Part shown: positions 56,271 to 64,000 of the stretch, piece after piece | Layout of the letters: each line of letters begins with the position of its first letter | How positions within the stretch are numbered: position 1 is the stretch's first letter | Assembly: GCF_016925615.1 (NCBI RefSeq) | Contig: NZ_CP070499.1 | Location: forward strand, 1,302,001-1,366,000 | Origin: Natronosporangium hydrolyticum | GTDB lineage: Bacteria; Actinomycetota; Actinomycetes; Mycobacteriales; Micromonosporaceae | Reading direction: 5' to 3' | Length of the DNA: 64,000 bases | Program-made: the position numbers and the translations under genes | The notes under the pieces: generated by a model | Seen by the model: the letters and a program-made list of their open reading frames with translations, nothing else | Told to the model about the DNA's origin: nothing | Databases searched by the model: none

Positions 56271-56295
56271 GACGGACTCCTCAGGGCTCGTATGG

Positions 56296-57081
56296 TCAGA
56301 AGTTGCCGAGTCCCCCGCAGACGTTCAGTGCTTGCGAGGTGATCGATGCCGCCTGGTCGGAAGCGAGGTAACCGACCAGGCCGGCGACCTCCTCCGGGGT
56401 GGAGTAGCGGCCAAGGGGGATCTTGGCGACGAACTTCGCGAAGACCTCCGCCTCGGTGGTGTCGTAGGCGCCGGCATACCCCTGGCGGACCCGCTGTGCC
56501 ATGGGCGTCTCGACATAGCCGGGGCACACGGCGTTGACCGTGATGCCGGTCGGTGCCAGCTCGTTGCCCAGCGCTTTGGTAAATCCGACTACGCCGTGCT
56601 TCGAGGCTGAGTAGGGGGCCCCGAGGACGACGCCTTGTTTGCCGGCGGTGGAGGCGATGTTGATGATCCGGCCCTGCTGCTTGGACCGCATGCCACCGGC
56701 GTTGAGTACCTCCCGGCTGACCCGGAAGACGCTGTTCAAGTTGGTCTCGATCACGTCGAGCCACAGCTCGGTTGGAATGTCCGCGGTCACCCCGCCACCG
56801 CTGCGGCCGGCGTTGTTCACGAGTACGTCGATCGTGCCGAACTGGTCGACTGCGGCCCCGACGAATCCCGAGACATCCTCATCCGAGCGCACATCAACTG
56901 GTGCCCCGGCTACCTGCCCTCCCTGTCCGCGGAGGTCCTTGACGGTCGCGGCAACCGCCTCCGGCGTGCGGGCACCGATGAAGACCCGGTACTGCTGGCT
57001 GGCGAGCAACCGCGCGACGGCCAGGCCGATGCCGCTTGTCGCGCCGGTTACCAATGCGATCCGATGCTCCGGTGAGGTCAT
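56296..57081 (-). CDS. Polyketide C9 ketoreductase (ActIII-like)
   Basis: A 261-residue short-chain dehydrogenase, the same length as ActIII. NADPH motif TGATSGIG (12-19), and tetrad Asn114, Ser144, Tyr157 and Lys161 fall at the ActIII numbers. The 94-PGG-96 motif of ActIII is SGG here (Ser94-Gly95-Gly96), keeping the XGG pattern. It reduces the C9 carbonyl of the nascent polyketide while bound to ACP. No gap in the family core. Confidence 0.94.
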   Translation of the reverse strand: MTSPEHRIALVTGATSGIGLAVARLLASQQYRVFIGARTPEAVAATVKDLRGQGGQVAGAPVDVRSDEDVSGFVGAAVDQFGTIDVLVNNAGRSGGGVTADIPTELWLDVIETNLNSVFRVSREVLNAGGMRSKQQGRIINIASTAGKQGVVLGAPYSASKHGVVGFTKALGNELAPTGITVNAVCPGYVETPMAQRVRQGYAGAYDTTEAEVFAKFVAKIPLGRYSTPEEVAGLVGYLASDQAASITSQALNVCGGLGNF

Positions 57082-57097
57082 GGTCGGTCCTTCCTCG

Positions 57098-57358
57098 TTA
57101 GCGTGCGGAGTCGAGGTGAGCGTTGACGACGTCCAGGAATTCCCGGGGCGTCGCCGCCTCGGCCAACATGGACTCTTCCAGCGAGACCGAGAACTGGCGC
57201 TCGATCCGACTGCTGGCCTCTAGCAAGGCAAGCGAGTCGTAACCCAGGTCGGCGAAGGCGGTGTCCAGGATGTCGGCGTCGAGGTCGACGCCTTCGTCGG
57301 CACCGGCAGCCTCGCGGAGGATCAGCCGCAGATCGGATAGGGAGATTTCTCGGGACAT
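57098..57358 (-). CDS. Type II PKS acyl carrier protein
   Basis: An 86-residue four-helix ACP. Ser42 in ADLGYDSLALLEASSRIE is the 4'-phosphopantetheine attachment site. Acidic residues follow, as required for docking with KS-CLF. It lies between CLF and ketoreductase genes, the standard minimal PKS order. No cognate phosphopantetheinyl transferase is in the window. Confidence 0.94.
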   Translation of the reverse strand: MSREISLSDLRLILREAAGADEGVDLDADILDTAFADLGYDSLALLEASSRIERQFSVSLEESMLAEAATPREFLDVVNAHLDSAR

Positions 57359-57412
57359 CGTTATTGGTTCCCTTCCTGAGATCGTCGAGTTAGGCGAGAC
57401 CGGCCTTGCTGG

Positions 57413-58624
57413 TCATGGGTGGCGGCTCACCACCATCGCTGAGTTGAACCCGCCGTATCCGCGAGCCAGGATCAGCAACGTCCGTAGCGGGGTCGTCCGG
57501 GCCGCGACGACCAGGTCAAGTTCGTACTCTGGCGACGGGGCCACGTTGACCGTTGGCGGAATGAGCTCTTCGTCAAGTGCGAGGAGCGCGGTTACCAGGT
57601 CGAGCGGGGCTCCGCCGGAGTAGAGCCGGCCGGTCATTGTCTTCGGTGCCGTCACCGGGACACCGTGCGGGCCGAATACCGCCCGCAGCGCGGCGGCCTC
57701 CACTTGGTCTAGGTACGGCTCCCCAGCTGCGTCAGCGAAGACCGCATCCACGTCGGTAGCCTCGACGTTGGCGTCGTCGAGCGCGAGCTCGATTGCCCTG
57801 CGAAGCCCCGGTTCCCGCGCGGAGGTCGGGGGCGGATCAAAGGTGGCGGCGTAACCGGCTATCGCGCCGTAGACCTTGGTGCCCCGCCGCTTCGCCGACT
57901 CGCTCGGCTCCAGCACTAGCAGCGCGCCACCCTCGCCGGGAACGTGGCCGGACGAGTCCCGGTCGAACGGGCGGTAGGCACGTGCCGGATCGTCGCTAGT
58001 GCTGAGCCGGCCGCTGGTCTGGAGGGCCACCCAGCCCCAGGGGCAGATCGTCGCGTCGACGGCGCCGGTGAGTACCACCTGCGTCCCTTTCCGGACCTGT
58101 CGTCTCCCCTGGGCGACCGCGTCGAGCCCGCCGGCCTCGTCGCTGACGACTACCCCGCTCGGCCCTTTCATGCCGTTCCGAATCGAGATCTGCCCGCTGT
58201 TGACGGCGTAGAACCACGCGAAGGATTGGTACGCGCTCACGTACTGGCTTCCTCTACGCCAGAGGCTCTCCAACTCGTTCTGTCCGAATGCGAAGCCGCC
58301 AGAGAAGCTCGCCGTGATCACCCCCATGTCGAAGGAGGGCTGCTCGGTCGGTGAGATCGCGGCGTCGGCCAGCGCCCAGTCGGCGGCGGCCAGCGCGAGC
58401 TGGGTCATCCGGTCGGTCTGGGGCAAGAGCCGACTCGGAAGGTGCTCCGGTGCCTCGAACCCATGGACCTCGCCGGCGAGCCGTGCTTGATACTGGGTGG
58501 GAGAGAAGCGGTTGAGTCGGCCGATCCCGCTCGTTCCGCTGCGGGTGGCGGCCCAGTAATCGCCGGCGCCGACGCCGTTGGGGGCGACCACCCCCAGACC
58601 TGTCACTACGACCGCGGCGCTCAT
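57413..58624 (-). CDS. Chain length factor (KS-beta) of type II PKS
   Basis: A 403-residue ketosynthase-fold subunit without the catalytic Cys. [20 protein letters not shown] and [20 protein letters not shown] are typical CLF sequences that line the polyketide tunnel and set chain length. At the active-site position the usual Gln (VAEQAGGLDA or SDQAGGLDA in relatives) is Glu163 (SDEAGGLDA); codon GAG. The conserved Gln is linked to malonyl decarboxylation, so the change may matter. 4-base overlap with KS-alpha. Confidence 0.93.
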   Translation of the reverse strand: MSAAVVVTGLGVVAPNGVGAGDYWAATRSGTSGIGRLNRFSPTQYQARLAGEVHGFEAPEHLPSRLLPQTDRMTQLALAAADWALADAAISPTEQPSFDMGVITASFSGGFAFGQNELESLWRRGSQYVSAYQSFAWFYAVNSGQISIRNGMKGPSGVVVSDEAGGLDAVAQGRRQVRKGTQVVLTGAVDATICPWGWVALQTSGRLSTSDDPARAYRPFDRDSSGHVPGEGGALLVLEPSESAKRRGTKVYGAIAGYAATFDPPPTSAREPGLRRAIELALDDANVEATDVDAVFADAAGEPYLDQVEAAALRAVFGPHGVPVTAPKTMTGRLYSGGAPLDLVTALLALDEELIPPTVNVAPSPEYELDLVVAARTTPLRTLLILARGYGGFNSAMVVSRHP

Positions 58625-59892
58625 GGCTTCCGCCGATCCGGCCGGGCGAGGACCATCGCGCTCTGGAACCCCCCGAACCCGCTGCCGACGGTGAGGACGG
58701 CGTCGGTGGCGTGACTCCGGGCGGTGACCGGGACGTAGTCGAGGTCACAGTGGGGATCCGGCGTGTGGAGGTTGGCGGTCGGCGGGACCACGCCATGCTC
58801 CATCGCCAGGATGGAGGCGGCGATCTCGATCGAGCCGATGGCGCCGAGCGAGTGACCCACCATCGACTTGATCGAGCTGACCGGAGTGCGGTAAGCGTGG
58901 TCCCCTAGGCTGCGCTTGAACGCTTCGGTCTCGTGCCGGTCGTTCTGTCTGGTACCGGATCCGTGCGCGTTGATGTAGTCGATCTCGTCGATGTTCATTC
59001 GCGCCTCCTGGAGCGCGACCCGGATCGCTTCGGCCATCTCGACACCGTCCGGGCGGAGACCAGTCATGTGGTAGGCGTTGCTGCGGGTGGCGTAGCCCGC
59101 GATCTCTCCGTACAGGTTGGCGCCGCGTGCCATCGCGCGGTCCAACTCCTCTAGGACGAAGACCGCGGCGCCCTCGCCGATCACGAATCCGTTGCGGGTG
59201 CCGTCGAATGGCCGCGATGCCGTACCCGGGTCGTCGCACCGTGGAGTTGTCGCCTTGATCGCGTCGAAACAGGCCATCGTGATCGGCGAGATCGGGGCGT
59301 CGGTCGAGCCGGCAACCATGATGTCGACGGCCCCCTCCCGGATAAGGTCGGCGGCGTAACCGACGGAGTCGATTCCGGAGGTGCAGCCGGTGGAGACGAC
59401 GGTGGTGGGTCCCTGTGCTCCGACCCGCCAGGCGACCTCAGCCGCGAACGAACTCGGGACCAGGTAGTTGTACAAGTGGGGCACGGCGTAGGCCTGGTCT
59501 ACTAGTTGTAGCCGGCCACCGTCGCTGACCACCCGGTACTCCCGGTCCAGCCCGACGGTCGCGCCGACCGCGGTGCCGACCGTCACGCCGAGCCGGTACG
59601 GGTCGACCTGAGCCAGGTCGACCCCGCTGTCGGCCACCGCGCCATGGGCGGCGACCACCGCAAACTGCGCGGCCCGGTCCATGCGGCGGACTTCCTGTGG
59701 GCTGAGACCGTGATCCTCTGCTATGAAGTCGATCTCGGCGGCGACCCGCGACCGGAACGGTGTTGGATCGAAGAACGTGATGAGCCGGGTGGCGGTGCGC
59801 CCCTCGGTGAGGAGGTCCCAGAACGCCTTCGTGCCGATGCCACCGGGCGCGAGCACTTCGACCCCGGTGATGGCGACCCTCCGTCCGGTCAT
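58621..59892 (-). CDS. Ketosynthase alpha subunit of type II PKS
   Basis: A 423-residue KS. The catalytic triad is complete: Cys170 in [16 protein letters not shown], His310 in [11 protein letters not shown] and His347 in [13 protein letters not shown]. It condenses malonyl units on ACP together with the CLF partner. Overlaps both its upstream cyclase and downstream CLF genes by four bases, which supports translation-coupled heterodimer assembly. Confidence 0.95.
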   Translation of the reverse strand: MTGRRVAITGVEVLAPGGIGTKAFWDLLTEGRTATRLITFFDPTPFRSRVAAEIDFIAEDHGLSPQEVRRMDRAAQFAVVAAHGAVADSGVDLAQVDPYRLGVTVGTAVGATVGLDREYRVVSDGGRLQLVDQAYAVPHLYNYLVPSSFAAEVAWRVGAQGPTTVVSTGCTSGIDSVGYAADLIREGAVDIMVAGSTDAPISPITMACFDAIKATTPRCDDPGTASRPFDGTRNGFVIGEGAAVFVLEELDRAMARGANLYGEIAGYATRSNAYHMTGLRPDGVEMAEAIRVALQEARMNIDEIDYINAHGSGTRQNDRHETEAFKRSLGDHAYRTPVSSIKSMVGHSLGAIGSIEIAASILAMEHGVVPPTANLHTPDPHCDLDYVPVTARSHATDAVLTVGSGFGGFQSAMVLARPDRRKP

Positions 59893-60218
59893 GCCGACGC
59901 TTCCCAGTGGTAGAAGCGGGTAGCCATGGCATCCGCAGGCGAGCGCCAGGTCTGCGGGTCGTAGGCTTGGATGTGGGGCCGCAGGTCGTCACTGATTGCG
60001 ACGAACCGCGGGTCGGTCTTGGCCTGTTCGATTCGAGTCGCACCGTCGCCGGCCTCGAAGTCCTGGAGATGGAAGTACAGACCCCGGTAGGCGAACAACT
60101 GCCGGCGGCGGGTACCCATGAGCGTTGGCATCTCGGTACGGTCGAAGTCCGCGAAGATCTCGGAGACGGCGCGGTCGGACCCCGACGCCATCCGTGCGAC
60201 GATCAGCGTACTGTGCAT
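59889..60218 (-). CDS. TcmI-type polyketide cyclase
   Basis: A 109-residue ferredoxin-like-fold cyclase: [20 protein letters not shown] starts it and [15 protein letters not shown] carries the conserved Tyr and His. Members include TcmI, JadI, UrdF and LanF. In angucycline pathways this cyclase, placed just before KS-alpha, shapes the last ring closure. A GAGGAGT site lies upstream of 60218. Confidence 0.92.
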   Translation of the reverse strand: MHSTLIVARMASGSDRAVSEIFADFDRTEMPTLMGTRRRQLFAYRGLYFHLQDFEAGDGATRIEQAKTDPRFVAISDDLRPHIQAYDPQTWRSPADAMATRFYHWEASA

Positions 60219-60237
60219 GAGACTCCTCCTGTTGGCG

Positions 60238-62028
60238 TTACGGCAGCGCCTTGATCTCGCAGATGCCGGTGTCGCTACTCACCACTCGTCCGACCTCGGC
60301 GTCGAGGGCCGAGACCGTGCCGGCCTTGGGGGCGTTGATCGGTTGCTCCATCTTCATCGCCTCGACGACGACGAGTAGGTCGCCCGCGGCGACCTGTTGT
60401 CCTTCTTTGACAGCGACTCGGACGATCGTCCCCTGCATCGGCACCACGACCGTGTCGCCGGTGCCGTTGGCGCCGTTGGTGTTGGCCGGCTTCCCACCGT
60501 TGCTGCGCCGGGACGCGGGGGCGGCGCGGTGCGCGGCCGGCCGGTGCGCTGGCTTCGGCTGCGGAGGATCGAGCAGCTCCGCCGGTAGGGCGACCTCGAT
60601 CCGCCTGCGCCCGACCTCGACCACCACGTCCCGGTAACCGACCGGCCCCGCATCGGCGGTCGCCGCCTCGGCGGTGAAGGGGTCGATCTGGTTGCCGAAC
60701 TCAGTCTCTATCCATCTCGTATGGACGTCGAAGTCCGGCCCGCTGAACGCCTGGTCAGCAACGACGGCGCGGTGGAATGGCACGGTGGTGGCGATACCGT
60801 CGACCCGTAGCTCGGCGAGGGCGCGTGCCGACCGGCGCAGCACATGAGTTCTGTCCATGCCAGTCACGATGAGCTTGGCCAGCAACGAATCCCAGGCCGG
60901 ACCGATGACCGAACCCGACGTCACGCCACAGTCGAACCGTACGCCCGGGCCGGTCGGAGCGTCGATCCGTGCCACCGTGCCGGGGGCCGGCAGGAATCCT
61001 CGTCCAGGGTCCTCGGCATTGATCCGGAACTCGATCGAGTGACCCCGGGCCGGTGGATCGTCATACCCCAGCGCTTCGCCGGCGGCGATCCTCAGCTGCT
61101 CGCCGACGAGGTCGATCCCGGTCACCTCCTCGGTAACCGGGTGCTCCACCTGCAGTCTGGTGTTGACCTCAAGGAACGAGATGGTCCCGTCCGGGGCAAG
61201 TAGGAACTCACAGGTGCCCGCTCCGATGTAACCGACCTCGTTGAGGATCGCCTTCGAGGCGGTGTAGAGCTGATCACGCTGAAGCTGGCTAAGAAACGGG
61301 GCGGGTGCCTCCTCTACCAGTTTCTGGTGGCGGCGCTGCAGCGAGCAGTCGCGGGTCGAGATCACCACCACGTTGCCGAACCGGTCTGCCAGGCACTGAG
61401 TCTCGACGTGGCGTGGCCGATCCAGAAAGCGCTCGACAAAGCACTCGCCGCGGCCAAAGGCGCCGGTCGCCTCTCGTACCGCAGCCGCGTAGAGGTCCGG
61501 AATAGCGCCGATGTCGTGGACTACCCGAAGCCCGCGACCGCCCCCGCCGAACGCCGCCTTGAGCGCGATCGGGAGGCCGTGCTGGTGCGCGAACGCCACC
61601 GCCGCCGCCGGGTCATCGATAGGGTCGGCCGTCCCGGGCACCAGTGGGGCGCCGACTCGCTTGGCGATCCGGCGGGCACTGACCTTGTCGCCCAGCGCCC
61701 GAATCGCCGCCGGCGGTGGTCCGATCCAGATGTGACCGGCGTCCAGCACCGCCTGGGCGAAATCCGCGTTCTCCGACAGAAAGCCGTAGCCCGGGTGGAT
61801 CGCGTCCGCGCCGGTCTGCACTGCTGCTTGAAGCACCGCGTCGATGTCGAGGTAGCTTGTGGCGGGGGTATCGCCACCCAATGCGTAAGCCGTGTCGGCG
61901 GCCAGCACATGGGGGGCGTCCCGATCTGGCGCGGCGTAGACAGCTACGCTGGCGAGCCCCGCGTCGGCACAGGCTCGGACGAGCCGCACCGCGATCTCGC
62001 CGCGGTTGGCGATGAGCACTTTGTGCAC
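60238..62028 (-). CDS. Acyl-CoA carboxylase alpha subunit (biotin carboxylase plus biotin carrier)
   Basis: A 596-residue protein. Biotin carboxylase domain about 1-445 with [22 protein letters not shown]-grasp loop [25 protein letters not shown] and [15 protein letters not shown]; a Pro/Ala-rich linker (about 490-520); biotinyl domain with Lys559 in [11 protein letters not shown]. It starts the PKS operon, as JadJ does in the jadomycin cluster, and with the beta and epsilon subunits makes malonyl-CoA. GTG 62028 has GGGAGG upstream. Confidence 0.93.
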   Translation of the reverse strand: MHKVLIANRGEIAVRLVRACADAGLASVAVYAAPDRDAPHVLAADTAYALGGDTPATSYLDIDAVLQAAVQTGADAIHPGYGFLSENADFAQAVLDAGHIWIGPPPAAIRALGDKVSARRIAKRVGAPLVPGTADPIDDPAAAVAFAHQHGLPIALKAAFGGGGRGLRVVHDIGAIPDLYAAAVREATGAFGRGECFVERFLDRPRHVETQCLADRFGNVVVISTRDCSLQRRHQKLVEEAPAPFLSQLQRDQLYTASKAILNEVGYIGAGTCEFLLAPDGTISFLEVNTRLQVEHPVTEEVTGIDLVGEQLRIAAGEALGYDDPPARGHSIEFRINAEDPGRGFLPAPGTVARIDAPTGPGVRFDCGVTSGSVIGPAWDSLLAKLIVTGMDRTHVLRRSARALAELRVDGIATTVPFHRAVVADQAFSGPDFDVHTRWIETEFGNQIDPFTAEAATADAGPVGYRDVVVEVGRRRIEVALPAELLDPPQPKPAHRPAAHRAAPASRRSNGGKPANTNGANGTGDTVVVPMQGTIVRVAVKEGQQVAAGDLLVVVEAMKMEQPINAPKAGTVSALDAEVGRVVSSDTGICEIKALP

Positions 62029-62299
62029 CGTGCGAGCCTCCCGTTCTAGAGCTGTTCGGCGGTGGCCGGAGCGTTCGATTCGCTGACGTAGCCATCGTCG
62101 TCGATGCTGCCGAGTGGTTTCAACACTGAGTACTCCAGATTTGGGTCAGCTTCTTACAGCCGCACCGGCGGCCGGTTGCGGCGATGTCAGATGTGAGTTA
62201 AGGATCCGGCGGGACATCCAGTTCAGCGTCAACAGCCTTGATCTGTATGGATGTATTGGCGAGCCTGCTGGATATTGCTGGCTTGAGCTAGGAGGTACG
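62029..62299. promoter_or_regulatory. Divergent promoter region of the polyketide cluster
   Basis: A 271-base spacer between the minus-strand PKS operon and the plus-strand SnoaL-like gene. It is clearly more AT-rich than the surroundings, particularly 62190-62285. It should hold promoters for both directions. No certain SARP-type direct repeat or operator could be identified. An open frame from 62114 joins the SnoaL gene but lacks a ribosome site. Confidence 0.45.
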
Positions 62300-62755
62300 G
62301 TGTCCGCACCCACGTTCGACTCGATGACGACCGCTATGGACGACCTTCGGCGGCTGGCTGTCGCCAGCCTGCTTGACCGCTATCTGGTTACCTTGGACAC
62401 CGAGCAGCTCGATGACCAGTGGGCACGGTCGTTGTTCGCCCCCGACGCGGTGGTGACCTTCCCGGTGGGTCGGCACGAGGGTATCGGTGGCCTAGCGGGC
62501 TTCCACCGGACTGCCCTCGGGAAGTTCCACCGGACCCAACATATGGGCTCACCAGCGGTCGTCGACCTGGCTGGCAACCGTGCCTTCCTGCGGGCGAACC
62601 TGATGTCGACGCAGGTCAAGCATGATATGTCAATATTCGTCACCGGTACGCTGGCGCGGGGCGAGGCCCAACTGACCGTGGCCGGGTGGCGGCTCGCGCT
62701 GTTGACGATCGAGCTCGTGTGGATGACCGGCGAGCCGCCGATCTCCAGAGATTAG
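62300..62755 (+). CDS. SnoaL/NTF2-like protein
   Basis: A 151-residue protein of the SnoaL-like cone-shaped fold: LLDRYLVTLDTEQLDDQWAR, DAVVTFPVGRHEGIGGLAGF and HMGSPAVVDLAGNRAFLRAN. Such proteins act as polyketide cyclases, hydroxylases or isomerases in aromatic pathways. GTG 62300 follows TAGGAGGTAC; an upstream in-frame extension to 62114 is possible but less likely. It diverges from the PKS operon. Confidence 0.78.
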   Translation: MSAPTFDSMTTAMDDLRRLAVASLLDRYLVTLDTEQLDDQWARSLFAPDAVVTFPVGRHEGIGGLAGFHRTALGKFHRTQHMGSPAVVDLAGNRAFLRANLMSTQVKHDMSIFVTGTLARGEAQLTVAGWRLALLTIELVWMTGEPPISRD

Positions 62756-62850
62756 GTCTATGGGTGTCGACGCTCCCAGCGGTCGGGGGCCAAGGCAAAT
62801 GCCGGGTGGCGGGGTACCCTGGCCGAGTGTGTCGATAGTGAAGGGGTTTG

Positions 62851-63744
62851 ATGAGGACGGTAACCTTGGGCTCGGCTGGTCCGGTCGTGCCGTTGCAAGG
62901 GCTCGGATGTATGCGGCTGACCGGAGCGCATCCGTCGGCTGACGCCGCCGTAAAGGTGATCCATCGCGCGCTCGATCTCGGGGTGACGTTGCTTGACACC
63001 GCTGACCTCTACGGCGGGGGAAGCAACGAGCGACTACTCGCCCAGGCGCTCCGCGGGCGCCGGGAGGAAGCACTACTGTGCACCAAGTTCGGGGTGGTAC
63101 GGACCCCCGACGGTCTCGGGGTGCGAGGGGATGCCGGCTATGTCCACGCCGCCGTCGATGCCAGCCTGGCCCGCCTCGGCGTCGACGTGATCGACGTGTA
63201 CTACCTTCACGATCGAGACAGGACGGTGCCGATCGAGGAGACGGTCGGCGCGATGGCGGAGCTGGTCACCGCCGGCAAGGTCCGCCATCTCGGGCTATCC
63301 AACGTGGCCGAGGACGACATTCGGGCGGCGCACCGGGTCCACCCGATCGCGGCGGTGCAGGCGGAGTGGTCGCTGGTCGGCCGGAGTGTCGAGGAGGTCG
63401 TGCCGACCTGCCGCGCCCTGGGGATCGGCGTGGTCGCCTACTGCCCACAGGGTGCGGGCGGCCTCAACCTCGACCGTCCGCCGCCGCCCCGCCCGCCGCA
63501 CATCGCCGGTGCCTCGGCAACGCTCGCCGAGGTGGTCCGGGCCGTCGCCGAAGACCGTCGAGTCAGCCCGGGCCAGGTCGCCCTGGCCTGGGTCCAGCAG
63601 CGCGCGGAGGTGTGGGAGCTGCCGGTTGTGCCGATCCCGGGCACCAGCCGTACCGCACACCTTGAGCAGAACGTCGCGGCGGTCGATCTCCGGTTGGACC
63701 CAGCGGAGCTGACCGCCCTCGACGGAGCCAGCCAGCCCGGGTGA
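62851..63744 (+). CDS. Aldo/keto reductase
   Basis: A 297-residue AKR TIM barrel. Catalytic residues are Asp49 and Tyr54 (LLDTADLYGGG), Lys79 (LCTKFG) and His120 (YYLHDRD). GLGCMRLTG starts the barrel and IPGTSRTAHLEQN binds NADPH. It may reduce a ketone of the polyketide or of a sugar, or be a general reductase at the cluster edge. A TTG at 62848 is an unlikely start. Confidence 0.9.
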   Translation: MRTVTLGSAGPVVPLQGLGCMRLTGAHPSADAAVKVIHRALDLGVTLLDTADLYGGGSNERLLAQALRGRREEALLCTKFGVVRTPDGLGVRGDAGYVHAAVDASLARLGVDVIDVYYLHDRDRTVPIEETVGAMAELVTAGKVRHLGLSNVAEDDIRAAHRVHPIAAVQAEWSLVGRSVEEVVPTCRALGIGVVAYCPQGAGGLNLDRPPPPRPPHIAGASATLAEVVRAVAEDRRVSPGQVALAWVQQRAEVWELPVVPIPGTSRTAHLEQNVAAVDLRLDPAELTALDGASQPG

Positions 63745-63789
63745 CCGGCGCGCCCCGATGAGTGCCGTGCTGCGATGTGCGGTGGCGGG

Positions 63790-63999
63790 TTACGGATGTG
63801 GGCTGTCACTCGGTATCTGAGTCCGGCGGAGGAGCACCCCAGCGGTGATCGCGACCGCAGCCAAGATCATCGAGGCGACGATCGCCGCTAGCTGGAGTCC
63901 GTCGGTGAACGCCTGTGCCGCGGTCTGCAGCATGCCCGGAGCGAGCTGGTCGGCGACCCCGGTCGCGCCGCCGAGCGTCGCGCTCGCGGCCTCCTCGGC
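63790..63999 (-). CDS. MFS drug-efflux-type transporter (C-terminal end)
   Basis: The frame is open to the window's right edge. The last 70 residues contain AQAFTDGLQLAAIVASMILA, a final membrane helix with AVAITAGVLLRR, and a short polar tail. This end is typical of 14-helix DHA2 exporters of the EmrB/QacA group, which often export aromatic polyketides. Only the C-terminal part is visible, so the subfamily is an inference. Confidence 0.6.
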   Translation of the reverse strand, partial: AEEAASATLGGATGVADQLAPGMLQTAAQAFTDGLQLAAIVASMILAAVAITAGVLLRRTQIPSDSPHP

Positions 64000-64000
64000 C

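Noticed and set aside
62114-62299. In-frame N-terminal extension of the SnoaL-like protein
   Set aside because: The added 62 residues are unlike the family and cover the AT-rich promoter; GGAGG before GTG 62300 supports the shorter form.

Overview
The window reads as a piece of a high-GC filamentous actinomycete chromosome. GTG starts are frequent, genes are often coupled by 4-base ATGA or GTGA overlaps, and FilP/Scy-like coiled-coil proteins, an acyl-CoA carboxylase epsilon subunit and a type II PKS are present. A Micromonosporaceae-like host is plausible but not proven. No rRNA, tRNA, CRISPR array or insertion sequence was recognised.

Region 1 (1-21.6 kb) is a catabolic and uptake island for an unknown amine- or amide-containing compound. 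It encodes a Rieske oxygenase (cut by the window edge), a glutamine-synthetase-like ligase, an aldehyde dehydrogenase, a class V aminotransferase fused to an FAD amine oxidase, and a divergent GntR/FCD regulator. These are followed by a copper/TPQ amine oxidase, a five-gene oligopeptide-type ABC importer with a hydrolase gene inserted, an amidohydrolase, a cytidine-deaminase-like protein, a creatininase-family amidase, a cyclase-family hydrolase, a gamma-glutamyltransferase-family enzyme and a YtcJ-like amidohydrolase. Ligase, FAD oxidase, aldehyde dehydrogenase and gamma-glutamyl hydrolase together resemble the logic of gamma-glutamyl amine catabolism (Puu type), although the substrate cannot be read from the sequence.

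Region 2 (21.6-36.7 kb) is an exopolysaccharide locus: several glycosyltransferases, two unrelated sulfotransferases, a Wzz-like protein with a degenerate kinase domain, a Wzy-like polymerase, a Wzx flippase, a phosphotransferase-fold protein, a methyltransferase, a secreted propeller-malectin protein and a lipoprotein. A sulfated surface polymer is the likely product.

Region 3 (36.6-50.5 kb) is mostly core: two DivIVA/FilP-like coiled-coil proteins, methylmalonyl-CoA epimerase, a thiolase, MeaB, an FtsX-type ABC exporter with its ATPase, an Asp23 protein, a YibE/F membrane protein and an acyl-CoA mutase large subunit. The mutase carries the active-site residues of isobutyryl-CoA mutase rather than methylmalonyl-CoA mutase.

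Region 4 (50.5-64 kb) is a type II polyketide cluster, mostly on the minus strand. From upstream to downstream it runs: carboxylase alpha subunit, TcmI-type cyclase, KS, CLF, ACP, C9 ketoreductase, didomain aromatase/cyclase, two FAD hydroxylases, carboxylase beta subunit, epsilon subunit. The order matches the core of angucycline clusters (jad/urd type), so an angucyclinone-like product is predicted. A SnoaL-like protein and an aldo/keto reductase diverge from it, and an MFS exporter is cut by the right edge. No deoxysugar, glycosyltransferase or regulator genes of the cluster lie inside the window.
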